A stretch of 64,000 bases of DNA, taken from Phycisphaeraceae bacterium. Its GTDB lineage: Bacteria > Planctomycetota > Phycisphaerae > Phycisphaerales > UBA1924. Numbering within the stretch: position 1 is the stretch's first letter; each line of letters starts with the position of its first letter. Under the pieces are notes generated by a model. That model was not told the origin of the DNA. It saw only the letters and a list, made by a program, of their open reading frames with translations, and searched no databases. Shown one piece after another: positions 7,525 to 15,926 of this stretch. Where the stretch lies: NCBI GenBank assembly GCA_023898685.1, contig CP060234.1, positions 1,922,001-1,986,000 of the forward strand, read 5' to 3'. Position numbers and translations under genes: made by a program.

Positions 7525-8496
7525 ATGACAATCGCTCTGACCGGGGCCAGCGGATTCGTCGGAAGGCACATCGTGGCCGAGTTGCTTCAGCGTGGGCAGT
7601 CGGCCCGCGTGCTCACCCGCAGCGCGTCAAGGGCGGCGCGTGCGCTGCCCGCCGACGAGCGTGTCGAGTTCGTCGAGGGCGATCTGTTCGACGATCAGTC
7701 TGTAAGGCAATTGATCGCAGGGGCCGACGCGTGCATCCATCTGGTCGGCATCATCCGCGAGCGGCCCGGGGGCCAGACATTCCGGCGGGTGCACGTCGAG
7801 GCGACCCGCGCGATCGCCGGGGCGTGCGAGCGCCTGGGTGTGCGCCGCTTTATCCACATGTCCGCCATCGCGGCCGACCCGGGAGGCAAGGCCGAGTACC
7901 AGCGGACGAAGTTCGAGGCCGAGCAGATCGTCGAGTCGAGCGGCCTCGACTGGACGATCTTCCGGCCCGGGCTGATCCACGGCGCCGACGGTGAGTTCAT
8001 GCAGATGGTCGAGGGCTGGTGCGAAGGGCGCCGCTTTCCGTTCGTGTTCATGCCTTTCTTCTACCGATGCGAGCAGCACGGAGCGCCCGGCCCGATCAAC
8101 CCGCCCCGGCTTGTCGAGCCGCGGGTCGCCCCGGTGCACGTCGACGACGTGGCCAAGCTGTTCGCCGACGCCCTGACGACGCCCGAGTCGATCGGCGAGA
8201 TCTACCGGATCACGGGCCCGGAGGTCCTGACATTCCCCGAGATGCTCCGCTTCGTGCGCGATACCGATACGCACGGCAAGAAGGGACTGCCGCCGATCGG
8301 GGTGCCGGGCGTGCTTGCGGCGGCGCAGGCCTGGAAGTTCAAGCTGCTCGGCCTGGGTGAGCTGCTCCCATTCGACACGGGCATGGCGCGAATGGGCGCG
8401 CTCGACGCGATCTGCGACAACGGCAAGGCCTACCGGCACCTGGGGTTCGAGCCCAGGGCGTTCAGGTCGAGCGCGCGGGTGTACATCACCGCCTGA
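7525..8496 (+). CDS. Atypical SDR, NAD(P)-binding protein (complex I NDUFA9-like)
   Basis: 323 residues, Rossmann fold of the extended/atypical short-chain dehydrogenases. The cofactor loop is TGASGFVGRHI at residues 6-16. The usual YxxxK reads YQRTKFEAE, so a Tyr and Lys are retained. FRPGLIHGADGEFMQMV and PVHVDDVAKLFADAL are typical of the NDUFA9/NAD-dependent epimerase subgroup, whose members bind NAD(P) and act on sugars, quinone-linked or membrane substrates. The C-terminal region (YRITGPEVLTFPEMLRFV) matches the usual substrate domain. The ATG follows a GGAG site. A TAGGCT sits about 50 bases upstream as a possible -10. Substrate unknown. Confidence 0.85.
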   Translation: MTIALTGASGFVGRHIVAELLQRGQSARVLTRSASRAARALPADERVEFVEGDLFDDQSVRQLIAGADACIHLVGIIRERPGGQTFRRVHVEATRAIAGACERLGVRRFIHMSAIAADPGGKAEYQRTKFEAEQIVESSGLDWTIFRPGLIHGADGEFMQMVEGWCEGRRFPFVFMPFFYRCEQHGAPGPINPPRLVEPRVAPVHVDDVAKLFADALTTPESIGEIYRITGPEVLTFPEMLRFVRDTDTHGKKGLPPIGVPGVLAAAQAWKFKLLGLGELLPFDTGMARMGALDAICDNGKAYRHLGFEPRAFRSSARVYITA

Positions 8497-8604
8497 CCGT
8501 CCTGGAGCGAGTGTGCGGTGACAAGTCGTTCGCTGGAGGGTTCCGGCGCCCTGGGCCCGCGGGGGACCGCCGCCCGCCTCTACGCCGGCGCAGGCGGCAG
8601 CCAC

Positions 8605-8610
8605 TATCCT
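8605..8610 (+). promoter_or_regulatory. Putative -10 hexamer TATCCT (leaderless) of rnr
   Basis: TATCCT ends six bases before the ATG at 8617, with no Shine-Dalgarno site between. This also argues against the longer reading from GTG at 8518. Confidence 0.4.
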
Positions 8611-8616
8611 GCCGAC

Positions 8617-11142
8617 ATGGCCCTCCGCTTCCAACACCGTGTGCTCCAGCACCTCCGCCACCCCACCTACGAGCCCAAGGCCCTGGGGCCGCTCGCCGTC
8701 GAGCTGGGCTTCAAGGACGACATGCAGGGGTTCAAGCAGGCCGTCTTCGAGCTGCGCGACCAAGGCCAGCTCGCGGTCGACGACGACGGCGTCGTAACCC
8801 TCCCGCACATGCCCGACCGGGGCGAGCTCACCGGTATCTTCCGGGGCTCGGCGAAGGGCTTCGGGTTCGTCGAGCCCGCGATCAAGTCGGCCGACGGCGA
8901 TGTCTTCATCCCCGAGCACGCGACCAACGGGGCCTTGTCGGGCGACACCGTCAAGATCGAGTACGAGCGCGACTTCCGTCGCGAGAAGCGCCTGGGCTCG
9001 CTCCAGAAGCAGTTCGCGGGCGAGGTCATCGAGATCCTCAAGAGGCGGCGGGCCAACTTCACGGGCGAGATCGGCAAGCAGGGCGACACCTGGCTCGCCT
9101 ACCCCGATGGCAAGGAGCTCACCGATCCCGTCGTCGTCCGCGACGCGGAGGCGAAAAACGTCAAGCCGGGCGACAAGGTCGTGCTCGAGATCATCGAGTA
9201 CCCAGAGGGCAACGCGCTGCCGGAGGGCGTGATCACCAAGGTGCTGGGCGAGGCGGGTCGGCCCGACGTCGAGACCCAGGCCGTGATCGCGGCCTACTCG
9301 CTCCCCGAGAGCGAGTTCGACGACGACTGCATCGAGCAGGCCCGCAACGCCTCGGCCGAGTTCGACCGGCAGATCCACGAGTGGGAGCAGCGGGGGCAGG
9401 CGGCGCTCAACGAGTTCGACGAAGCGGGGCGGGCCGACATCACCGACGTGTTCATCTCGACCATCGACCCGCCCGACGCGAAGGACTACGACGACGCGAT
9501 CAGCATCCGGCGGCTCAATCGCAACGCCAACGGGCTGGACGGCTGGGAGCTGGGGGTCCACATCGCCGACGTGGCCCACTTCATCCCCGCCGGCAGCCCG
9601 CTCGACGAGGAGGCCTACGAGAGGGGCAACTCGTGCTATCTGCCCCGCCTGGTCATCCCGATGCTGCCCGAGATCCTCTCGAACGGCATCTGCTCACTCC
9701 AGGAGGGCGTGCCGCGGTTCGCGAAGACCGCGTGGATCCGCTACGACAAGCTGGGCCACGTCAAGGCCCAGGGCGTGCAGCAGACGCTCATCAAGAGCCG
9801 CAAGCGGATGACCTACCTCGAGGCCCAGGCCCTGATCGACGGGGATCCAGAGGAAGCGAAGAAGCACGCGAAGACCGAGCCCGACTATTCCGATGAGCTG
9901 CTGGCCACCGTTCGCGAGATGAACGCGCTCGCGAAGGTGATCGAGGCACGCCGGCACCGCCAGGGCATGATCAGCCTCGACCTGCCCGACGTGGAGCTGA
10001 TCTTCGACGAGAACGGCAAGGTGGTCGACGCCGAGCAGGAGGACGACGCCTACACCCACAAGCTCATCGAGATGTTCATGGTCGAGGCGAACGAGGTGGT
10101 CGCCCGCCTGTTCGAGCGGCTCCGCGTGCCGCTGATCCGGCGGATACACCCCGAGCCCGTGCCGGGGGACGTCGACCACCTGCAGAAAGCCGCGACCGTC
10201 GCGGGCTACAAGATCCCCCAGAGCCCCACGCGCGAGGAGATGCAGGGCCTGCTCGACGCGACGCGGGGCACGCCCGCCGCGAGGGCCGTCCACATGGCGG
10301 TGCTGCGGACGCTGACCAAGGCGGAGTATTCCCCGGCGCTGATCGGGCACTTCGCCCTGGCGAGCGAGGCCTACGCGCACTTCACCAGCCCCATCCGCCG
10401 CTACGCCGACCTGACCGTGCACCGCGCGATGCAGGCCTACCTCCGCGAAACCGACAACGGCGAGAACCGGCCGCCATCGGGAGACGACGGCGATGAGGCC
10501 TGGGTTGCGATGGGCAAGCGGCTCAAGGGCGACCACAACTGCCCCCCCGAGCCCGCGCTGGTCGACATCGGGCGGCACATCACCGCGACCGAGCAGAACG
10601 CCGAGGACGCGGAGCGCGAACTGCGGCAGTACCTCGTCCTCCAGCTCCTCAGCGAGCAGCACATCGGCGACGTGATGCGGGGCGTGGTGACGGGCGTCAC
10701 CCCCCGCGGCATCTTCGTCCAGATCGACAAGTACCTCGCCGACGGCATGATCAAGAAGGAGGACCTGCCGGGCGACGTGACCCGCGACAACCGCCCGCCC
10801 CGCTGGGTGATCGACTCGAAGACGGGCGCCCTCGTCGATGCGCACAGCGGGCGGAGCTACAAGATGGGCGACATGTTCGACGTCGTCATCGCGGCCGTCG
10901 ACCTCCAGAAGCGACAATTGGAACTCCAGGTCGCCGATCCGGAGGGAAGAGCCGCGGGCAAGATCAAGGGCGGTGGGGGGCTCAAGCTGACGCTGGGCGA
11001 GGACGCGGGCGGTCTGGGCGAGGGCAAGGGCGCGGGCTTCAAGACGCCGGGCGGCAAGCGGCGGAGCATGAAGAGCAAGCGAAGGGACAAGGGGAAGAGC
11101 GATTACAGGCAGGATCGGAAGGGGAAGGGGAAGAGGCAGTGA
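8617..11142 (+). CDS. rnr: Ribonuclease R, 3'-5' exoribonuclease
   Basis: 841 residues, RNase II/R family. Processively degrades structured RNA from the 3' end in the cytoplasm. Order of domains: an N-terminal helix-turn-helix-like segment, two cold-shock OB domains (GIFRGSAKGFGFVEP near residue 73), the RNB catalytic domain with STIDPPDAKDYDDAISI near residue 288 (the metal-binding aspartates) and HFTSPIRRYADLTVHR further on, then an S1 domain (GVVTGVTPRGIFVQIDKYLADGMI). It ends in a Lys/Arg-rich tail, as in E. coli RNase R. The start at 8617 is supported by alignment of MALRFQHRVLQHLRHP to the usual N-terminus and by the -10 site. The last four bases overlap the next gene (GTGA). Confidence 0.95.
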   Translation: MALRFQHRVLQHLRHPTYEPKALGPLAVELGFKDDMQGFKQAVFELRDQGQLAVDDDGVVTLPHMPDRGELTGIFRGSAKGFGFVEPAIKSADGDVFIPEHATNGALSGDTVKIEYERDFRREKRLGSLQKQFAGEVIEILKRRRANFTGEIGKQGDTWLAYPDGKELTDPVVVRDAEAKNVKPGDKVVLEIIEYPEGNALPEGVITKVLGEAGRPDVETQAVIAAYSLPESEFDDDCIEQARNASAEFDRQIHEWEQRGQAALNEFDEAGRADITDVFISTIDPPDAKDYDDAISIRRLNRNANGLDGWELGVHIADVAHFIPAGSPLDEEAYERGNSCYLPRLVIPMLPEILSNGICSLQEGVPRFAKTAWIRYDKLGHVKAQGVQQTLIKSRKRMTYLEAQALIDGDPEEAKKHAKTEPDYSDELLATVREMNALAKVIEARRHRQGMISLDLPDVELIFDENGKVVDAEQEDDAYTHKLIEMFMVEANEVVARLFERLRVPLIRRIHPEPVPGDVDHLQKAATVAGYKIPQSPTREEMQGLLDATRGTPAARAVHMAVLRTLTKAEYSPALIGHFALASEAYAHFTSPIRRYADLTVHRAMQAYLRETDNGENRPPSGDDGDEAWVAMGKRLKGDHNCPPEPALVDIGRHITATEQNAEDAERELRQYLVLQLLSEQHIGDVMRGVVTGVTPRGIFVQIDKYLADGMIKKEDLPGDVTRDNRPPRWVIDSKTGALVDAHSGRSYKMGDMFDVVIAAVDLQKRQLELQVADPEGRAAGKIKGGGGLKLTLGEDAGGLGEGKGAGFKTPGGKRRSMKSKRRDKGKSDYRQDRKGKGKRQ

Positions 11143-11798
11143 GCGATGGGTCGCTATGGACGCCGATTCTCGTGCCTTCCCGGGGATCCATCGGAGCGTT
11201 CATCGAGTTCTGGGAAGCCCTGTATCGGTATCCACTCGAGTCAATCTATGCCGAGAATATCGGCAAATCACTGACGCCCGAACGCATCGACGCTCTCTAC
11301 ACGTGGAAGAACGGCGGCAAGATCGCGGCGAAGAAGGCGGCGTCGATTCGCGCGTATTATCACGATGCACCAGGTCGACTTGATGCGATCGGCGATTCGG
11401 CAACCGTGGAGGCGCTGTGGCAGGCCATCGGCGGTGGAGGTGTGGTCTGGGGTATCTTCATGCTCCATATCTGGAGACCCGCCAGATTTCCGATCTTTGA
11501 TCAGCATGTGTATCGCGCCATGCACGCGATGAAGCAAACCGGCTACAAGGAACTGGATTCGCTGAGAGAATCCGCGAAGATCGCACGGTACAGAGACGAG
11601 TACCTGCCGTTCTGGGCCGAACTGGCGTCAGAAGGCGATGCCCGAGCAGTCGATAAGGCGCTCTGGGCGTTCGGGAAAGCGATCAAGAGTCCGAGTGGCT
11701 CCGACCTGAACTGGAGTGCGTTGATCACTGATTCCCTGACGAGCGCCGGGTGCCACGCCCAGCCTGCCGGATCGTGCCCGGATGATCGTGATGTCTGA
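11139..11798 (+). CDS. Conserved-looking hypothetical protein translationally coupled to rnr
   Basis: 219 residues from a GTG that overlaps the rnr stop as GTGA. All-helical by composition, without signal peptide or membrane segment. Notable stretches are ERIDALYTWKNGGKIAAKKA and GIFMLHIWRPARFPIFDQHVYRAM. The FDQHVYRA segment loosely recalls the helix after the catalytic region of HhH-GPD DNA glycosylases (usually DxxVxR), but the hairpin Lys/Asp pair is not evident, so I do not assign that function. Its base composition looks more AT-rich than rnr, which would fit acquisition. Coupling suggests joint expression with RNase R. Function unknown. Confidence 0.7.
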   Translation: MSDGSLWTPILVPSRGSIGAFIEFWEALYRYPLESIYAENIGKSLTPERIDALYTWKNGGKIAAKKAASIRAYYHDAPGRLDAIGDSATVEALWQAIGGGGVVWGIFMLHIWRPARFPIFDQHVYRAMHAMKQTGYKELDSLRESAKIARYRDEYLPFWAELASEGDARAVDKALWAFGKAIKSPSGSDLNWSALITDSLTSAGCHAQPAGSCPDDRDV

Positions 11799-11876
11799 CA
11801 CGGTCCTGACGCGCGACCGAACGAGTAGCGCCGTGGCGCTGGTCCATCGGGTTGGTCGGTTACAGTCGGTTCAACG

Positions 11877-12404
11877 ATGAAACCCCACCTCACCGGCCCG
11901 ACAACCCCCCGCCTCCTCCACCGGGCCATGACCCCCGACGACGCCCCCACCTTCTTCGCCCTCAACTCGAACCCCGAGGTCATGCGCTACACCGGCGAGC
12001 CCCCGCTCGAGTCGGTCGAACAAGCCCGCCGGGCCATCATTGAATACCCCGACTTCACCACCCACGGCTACGGGCGCTGGGGCTGCTTCCTCCGCGAGAC
12101 GGGCCGGCTCATCGGCTTCTGCGGCCTCAAGCATCTCGACGACCTGGGCGAGGTCGACCTGGGCTACCGCTTCCTCCCCGAGCACTGGGGCCGGGGCTAC
12201 GCCACCGAGGCCGGGGCGGCGACGCTCGCATTCGGGTTCGAAACGCTCGAGCTGCCACGCATCATCGCGCTCGTTCTCCCCGACAACGCGGCGTCGATCC
12301 GCGTGCTCGAGAAGCTGGGTCTGCGCTTCGTGGGGAAGGAACGATGCGAAGGGCTCGACGCGTTCCGTTACGAGATCGACCGGAGCGACCACTCGCCTGT
12401 CTGA
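11877..12404 (+). CDS. GNAT family N-acetyltransferase, RimJ/RimL type
   Basis: 175 residues, one acetyltransferase domain. N-terminal strand TTPRLLHRAMTPDDAPTFFAL, the central sheet GYGRWGCFLRETGRLIGFCGL, and the acetyl-CoA loop LPEHWGRGYATEAG (Q/RxxGxG/A) are all in place, followed by NAASIRVLEKLGLRFVGK. The family transfers acetyl from acetyl-CoA to ribosomal-protein N-termini or small amines; the acceptor cannot be read from sequence. The likely -10 TACAGT ends ten bases before the ATG. Downstream it converges with the PEP-CTERM-like gene, and a repeat lies between them. Confidence 0.9.
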   Translation: MKPHLTGPTTPRLLHRAMTPDDAPTFFALNSNPEVMRYTGEPPLESVEQARRAIIEYPDFTTHGYGRWGCFLRETGRLIGFCGLKHLDDLGEVDLGYRFLPEHWGRGYATEAGAATLAFGFETLELPRIIALVLPDNAASIRVLEKLGLRFVGKERCEGLDAFRYEIDRSDHSPV

Positions 12405-12450
12405 GATGAGCGGGTGGACCCCGCGCCCCGGTCGGCCTCGTGATCCCGGC

Positions 12451-12536
12451 GGGTGCCGTGGAGACACCGCGCCGCGCGGTTTCTCCACGATCGGATGCTC
12501 TTGTTCGTGGAGTAGCTTCGCGACTCCACGGCACCC
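12451..12536. repeat. Nested palindromic repeat between convergent genes
   Basis: Outer arms GGGTGCCGTGGAG (12451-12463) and CTCCACGGCACCC (12524-12536) are perfectly complementary. An inner hairpin CTCCACGA (12483-12490) pairs with TCGTGGAG (12505-12512). The core GTGGAG/CTCCAC occurs four times, so alternative folds are possible. It separates the convergent genes ending at 12404 and 12547. Confidence 0.8.
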
Positions 12537-12546
12537 GGCCGCACGC

Positions 12547-13326
12547 CTACACGAGTGTCCGCCGCCGCCGCGACCCGAGGCCGATCCCGGCCACACCCAC
12601 GAGCATGATCGCGCCGGGGGCGGGGATGATGTACGACCCACCCGGGGCGATCCCCATCGTCAGCACCGAGTCGGGCGGCCCAACCCAGGTCGAGGTCGCC
12701 GTGAGGTACGCAACCTCGTCGAACGGGAGCATCCCGCCCCCCGCGTAGGTGATTGTCCCATCGAAAGTCATGCCCATGGTCCCGCCACCGGCCAGCGTCA
12801 CGCCGGTCGCGCCGTGCGAACTGATGCTCCCGGGCCCCAACTGGCTGAAGCGTTCCTCCGCGGGCCAGGCTACGTCGACGATGTCGGCCAACGGGATCGT
12901 GCACGAACCGCCCCACACCACGTCATAGACAAGTGTGTTGCTGATGTCGTCGTAGGCCACCGATCCGCTGAGTGTGACCTGGCTCGAGTCGCTGTAGGTG
13001 ATCGTCCTCTCGAAGCTGTAGTTGCCGCCCGTCACGGTGAACATATTCTGTGCCGACGCCAACTCCAGCCGCCCGTTGCAGCAGATGAAGCAGACCCAGC
13101 ATCCGGCGGGCAATTGCCAGGCGTACCCATCCGGCATGTGATCGAAGTCGATCGAGGCGTAGCCGCTGCCGTCGGCGGCTTCCAGCCAACCGGTCGATGT
13201 CGCCGTGAACGCGTCGCCGTTGATGGACCCCGAATAGGTCCCCGAGAGGTTGACGCCCCCTTGAGCGAGCAGACCCCCGGCCGAGACGGCGAGGAGGGAA
13301 GTGAGCGTCATGCTGATACCGCGCAT
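12547..13326 (-). CDS. Exported protein with PEP-CTERM-like (PAPGA) sorting tail
   Basis: 259 residues. N-terminal signal peptide (MRGISMTLTSLLAVSAGGLLAQ), then a beta-rich Gly/Ser/Thr body of unknown function, and a C-terminus with the three-part sorting layout: PAPGA motif, hydrophobic helix IMLVGVAGIGLGS, and basic end RRRR. Such tails are cleaved by exosortase/archaeosortase-type enzymes in other bacteria; in Phycisphaerae the motif often reads P-A-P-G/S-A. No exosortase is in the window. Several cysteines cluster in CWVCFICCNG, which is unusual for an exported protein. ATG at 13326 has AAAGGAGG upstream. Confidence 0.75.
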   Translation of the reverse strand: MRGISMTLTSLLAVSAGGLLAQGGVNLSGTYSGSINGDAFTATSTGWLEAADGSGYASIDFDHMPDGYAWQLPAGCWVCFICCNGRLELASAQNMFTVTGGNYSFERTITYSDSSQVTLSGSVAYDDISNTLVYDVVWGGSCTIPLADIVDVAWPAEERFSQLGPGSISSHGATGVTLAGGGTMGMTFDGTITYAGGGMLPFDEVAYLTATSTWVGPPDSVLTMGIAPGGSYIIPAPGAIMLVGVAGIGLGSRRRRTLV

Positions 13327-13593
13327 CCGGATCCTCCTTTCCCATACGTCAGCTCGATGATGTGCGGCTGCCCGAAGGCAATGGCCCGCGAGCCGAAGCC
13401 CGGCGACCGCCCCGGCCGCCCGTGGCATCGGTCTCTGCGTCACACCGAGTCCGACTGGAGTAAGGTGCGCACGGAACAGACGGAATCAACCGACGGGCCG
13501 GATCGCCCCTGGCAATCGTTCCGGCGTGTCGCTCAATTGGGATGGTCCCCACAGGCGTAGGCTCGACAGATTCCCGGCCTGTCGGGATTCCCC

Positions 13594-14235
13594 TCAAACT
13601 CCCATCCACACCGTCGCGTCGTGCCCGTGCCAGTAGTCGTGCCGCAGCTTCACCCGCGTCGCCCGGTCGAGGGCCCAGCCCGTCAGCCGGAGCGCATCGA
13701 AGCGGTGGGCGGGGCCTGTCGGTTCGTGGTGCTTGCGGCTCCGGTCGCTTAGGAAGTTGAAGACGAGTTGCCCGCCCTTGACGTTGGCGATCGCGTCCCA
13801 CGCCCGCCCCAGCACGCGCTCGGCCTCTTCCTGCGTCAGCGTATTGAGAGAGCCGCTGAACGCGAGAACCTCGGCGCGATCGTCCTTGACGAGCCGCCGG
13901 AAAAGCGTCGCGTCGGCGACGAAATCATCCGACCGCACCTCGCACTCCGGCAGGCTCTTCAGCCGCTTGCGCGACTCGCCCGCGAGCTGGTCGACGCCCT
14001 CGATGCCGATGTAGCGGCCGTACTCGACGCCCCGCTCGTGCATCCGAAGCGCGAAGTCGCCCAGGCCCGACCCCAGGTCGACGATGACCCGCCCCCGCAG
14101 CTTGCAGCACGCGATCATCACGTCGAACCGCAGCCGCTGCGCCTCGGGGCTCCGCCACAGCAGCGACTCGAACCGAGGCCCGCCGTCGCGCACGGCTTCG
14201 CGGTAGGGGTCGAGATAGTCGGGGTGTTCGGACAT
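13594..14235 (-). CDS. Class I SAM-dependent methyltransferase
   Basis: 213 residues. The SAM-binding motif I is VIVDLGSGLGDFALRM (DxGxGxG) near residue 50, followed by acidic motif II YIGIEGVDQLAGESRKR and motif IV region AEVLAFSGSLNTL. The substrate-binding C-terminal part is not recognisable. The gene starts 14 bases after the stop of the PfkB kinase gene and shares its direction, so the two are probably one transcript. A methyltransferase downstream of a sugar kinase could act on a small metabolite, but nothing in the sequence fixes this. Confidence 0.8.
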   Translation of the reverse strand: MSEHPDYLDPYREAVRDGGPRFESLLWRSPEAQRLRFDVMIACCKLRGRVIVDLGSGLGDFALRMHERGVEYGRYIGIEGVDQLAGESRKRLKSLPECEVRSDDFVADATLFRRLVKDDRAEVLAFSGSLNTLTQEEAERVLGRAWDAIANVKGGQLVFNFLSDRSRKHHEPTGPAHRFDALRLTGWALDRATRVKLRHDYWHGHDATVWMGV

Positions 14236-14249
14236 GCCTGACGGGCGAG

Positions 14250-15161
14250 CTAGTCCAGCCTCAGCATCCCCGCGAACTTCTGGTACCGCTCCTCGATCTG
14301 ACCCGCGGTGATCCCGCTGAGCCGTTCGAGGCTGAACGTCTCGATCGTGAACGAGGCGATGATCGTCCCGTGGGCCATCGCCCGCCGGATGCCGTCGAGC
14401 GAGGTATCGCCCGTCTTGGCGATGTGGGCCATCATCCCGCCGGCGAAGGTGTCGCCCGCGCCGGTCGGGTCGACGACGTTGGCGGTCGGGAACGCGGGCA
14501 GGGCGGCGAGCCCGTCGCGGTGCACGAGGATCGCCCCGTGCTCGCCCTTCTTGATGACCACGAACGCGGGGCCCCGCTCGAGCATCGTCTGCCCGGCTGT
14601 CACGGGGTTGCGGTGCCCCGTGTACAGCTCGGCTTCGTCGTAGTTGAGCACCAGCCCGGTCACCTTGCCCAGCAGCGTCGTCAGGTCGTCCCTCGCGACA
14701 TTGATCCACAGGTCCATCGTGTCCGCCACGACGAACTTCGCGTTTGGCAGCCGGCTCAGCAGATCCATCTGCACCGCCGGGTGGCTGTTGGCGAGGAACA
14801 CGCAGTCGCTGTCGGCGAACCGGGCCGGGATCGCGGGCGGCGCCTCCTCGAGCACGCCCAGCTCGGTGAACAGCGTCTCGCGCTCGTCCATGTTCTCCAT
14901 GTACTTCCCGCCCCAGCGGAAGGTCTTCGACCCGGCGCGGACCTCGAGCCCCGCCGCGTCGATGTTCGGGAACTTCGCGAGCGTCGCGCGGTGCTCGCCC
15001 GGGAAGTCATCCCCGACCGCCGCGACGAGCCGCACCGGCCCGTAGTGGCTCGCGGCCGCGGCGAAGTAGGCGCACGACCCGCCCAGCACGCCCTCGCGGT
15101 GCTCGCCGTCGGGGGTGTAGATGGTGTCGATCCCGATTGTTCCGGTGACGATGAGTTTCAT
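14250..15161 (-). CDS. PfkB-family sugar kinase
   Basis: 303 residues, ribokinase/PfkB fold. N-terminal GTIGIDTIYTPDG, the substrate glycine pair GVLGGSCAYFAAAAS, and the C-terminal signature VDPTGAGDTFAGGMMAHIA near residue 232, with the catalytic Asp in GAGD, are all present. The family phosphorylates sugars or nucleosides with ATP. The substrate lid is larger than in ribokinase (KTFRWGGKYMENMDERETLFTELG), close to a subgroup annotated only as sugar kinase. First gene of a two-gene unit with the methyltransferase. Its promoter (15168-15195) is the clearest leaderless one in the window. Confidence 0.9.
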   Translation of the reverse strand: MKLIVTGTIGIDTIYTPDGEHREGVLGGSCAYFAAAASHYGPVRLVAAVGDDFPGEHRATLAKFPNIDAAGLEVRAGSKTFRWGGKYMENMDERETLFTELGVLEEAPPAIPARFADSDCVFLANSHPAVQMDLLSRLPNAKFVVADTMDLWINVARDDLTTLLGKVTGLVLNYDEAELYTGHRNPVTAGQTMLERGPAFVVIKKGEHGAILVHRDGLAALPAFPTANVVDPTGAGDTFAGGMMAHIAKTGDTSLDGIRRAMAHGTIIASFTIETFSLERLSGITAGQIEERYQKFAGMLRLD

Positions 15162-15167
15162 GCGGGC

Positions 15168-15195
15168 AGTCTACGGGCCCCCGGGCTCCGATCAA
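15168..15195 (-). promoter_or_regulatory. Sigma-70-like promoter of the PfkB gene (leaderless)
   Basis: On the minus strand TTGATC (15190-15195) and TAGACT (15168-15173) are 16 bases apart, and TAGACT ends six bases before the ATG at 15161. Transcription should therefore begin at or next to the start codon. The -35 overlaps the stop codon of the upstream DinB gene. Confidence 0.55.
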
Positions 15196-15728
15196 CCCAG
15201 CACACCCGCCATACCCAGCGCCCGACGCAGATCGATGACCTGCCCGGTGTGCGTGCCGGTGTGGAACACCACCCGCTGCACAAGCGCCCCGGCCTCCAGT
15301 GTCGTCGAGCCCCACTTCACCTCGCGCTCGAGCGCCAGCTCCGACGCCGACGCGACCTCGCTGGCCAGCCGCTCCACCGCCGCCTCGTAGATCTCGATCG
15401 CTCGTTTCATGCGCGGGTACTTCGCCTTGTCGGCCTTGGGCGTCGAGCCGTAGCCCACCGATTCGGTGTCGTACCGGCTCGGGTCGCCCGCGGTCCCGTC
15501 GCCGTGCACCCAGTCGCTGGTGGGTAGGTGCTGGGGCTTGTCGAACCCTGCGATGACATCGGCGGCGCGGTGCATCGTCAGTGCCACGTGCCCCAGCGTC
15601 CACGAGACGTGGTTGGGCAGGCCCGACGCCTGCTGCGTCCGGTTCTCGTCGTCGAAGCCGGCGAGGAATCGCAGGAACAGCGGCGCGGTGGAATGGACGA
15701 GCGACTCGAGCGTGCGGGAATCGTACAT
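15192..15728 (-). CDS. DinB/YfiT-like four-helix metal-dependent protein
   Basis: 178 residues with the DinB-like four-helix bundle pattern. Possible metal ligands are His in NHVSWTLGHVALTMHRAADVI (around residues 39-53) and His in VFHTGTHTGQVIDLRRAL near the C-terminus; the pattern H...HxGQ is typical of the family. Members include thiol-S-transferases and many uncharacterised proteins. ATG at 15728 has GGAGG five bases upstream. A TAGAAT hexamer at 15768-15773 would give a leader of about 30 bases. It ends within the promoter of the PfkB gene downstream. Confidence 0.75.
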   Translation of the reverse strand: MYDSRTLESLVHSTAPLFLRFLAGFDDENRTQQASGLPNHVSWTLGHVALTMHRAADVIAGFDKPQHLPTSDWVHGDGTAGDPSRYDTESVGYGSTPKADKAKYPRMKRAIEIYEAAVERLASEVASASELALEREVKWGSTTLEAGALVQRVVFHTGTHTGQVIDLRRALGMAGVLG

Positions 15729-15793
15729 GAGGCCCTCCGAAGCGATGATCCGAGACGAGGACCGCCGATTCTACAGGATGCCGCCGAATCTCT

Positions 15794-15858
15794 CCTCCCC
15801 CGTCACCGACGGGGGAGGTGGTCCGCCGAAGCCTCGAAGTCGCGCCGGCGGATCGGAG
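15794..15858. repeat. Two-hairpin palindromic repeat between divergent genes
   Basis: CCTCCCCCGTC (15794-15804) and GACGGGGGAGG (15808-15818) form a perfect 11-bp stem with an ACC loop. A second stem TCCGCCG (15822-15828) pairs with CGGCGGA (15846-15852), followed by TCGGAGGG. I recall this CTCCCC/GACGGGGAGG plus CCGCCG layout as a dispersed repeat of planctomycete genomes. It sits between the divergent DinB and methyltransferase genes. Confidence 0.75.
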
Positions 15859-15926
15859 GGAGCCTTCGGCTGTCGAAGAGCGATCAATGCGGTGAGATCG
15901 CTTCCGGCCCCCAACAATCCCACCCC

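Noticed and set aside
8518..8616. Upstream extension of RNase R from GTG
   Set aside because: The extra 33 residues do not match RNase R, and a -10-like TATCCT lies inside it, six bases before the better ATG.
7627..9579. 650-codon minus-strand ORF across the SDR gene and rnr
   Set aside because: Spans two well-supported plus-strand genes with all their motifs; typical high-GC antisense frame.
13561..13590. Hairpin TCCCG/CGGGA after the methyltransferase gene
   Set aside because: Only five base pairs, no T run; not convincing as a terminator.
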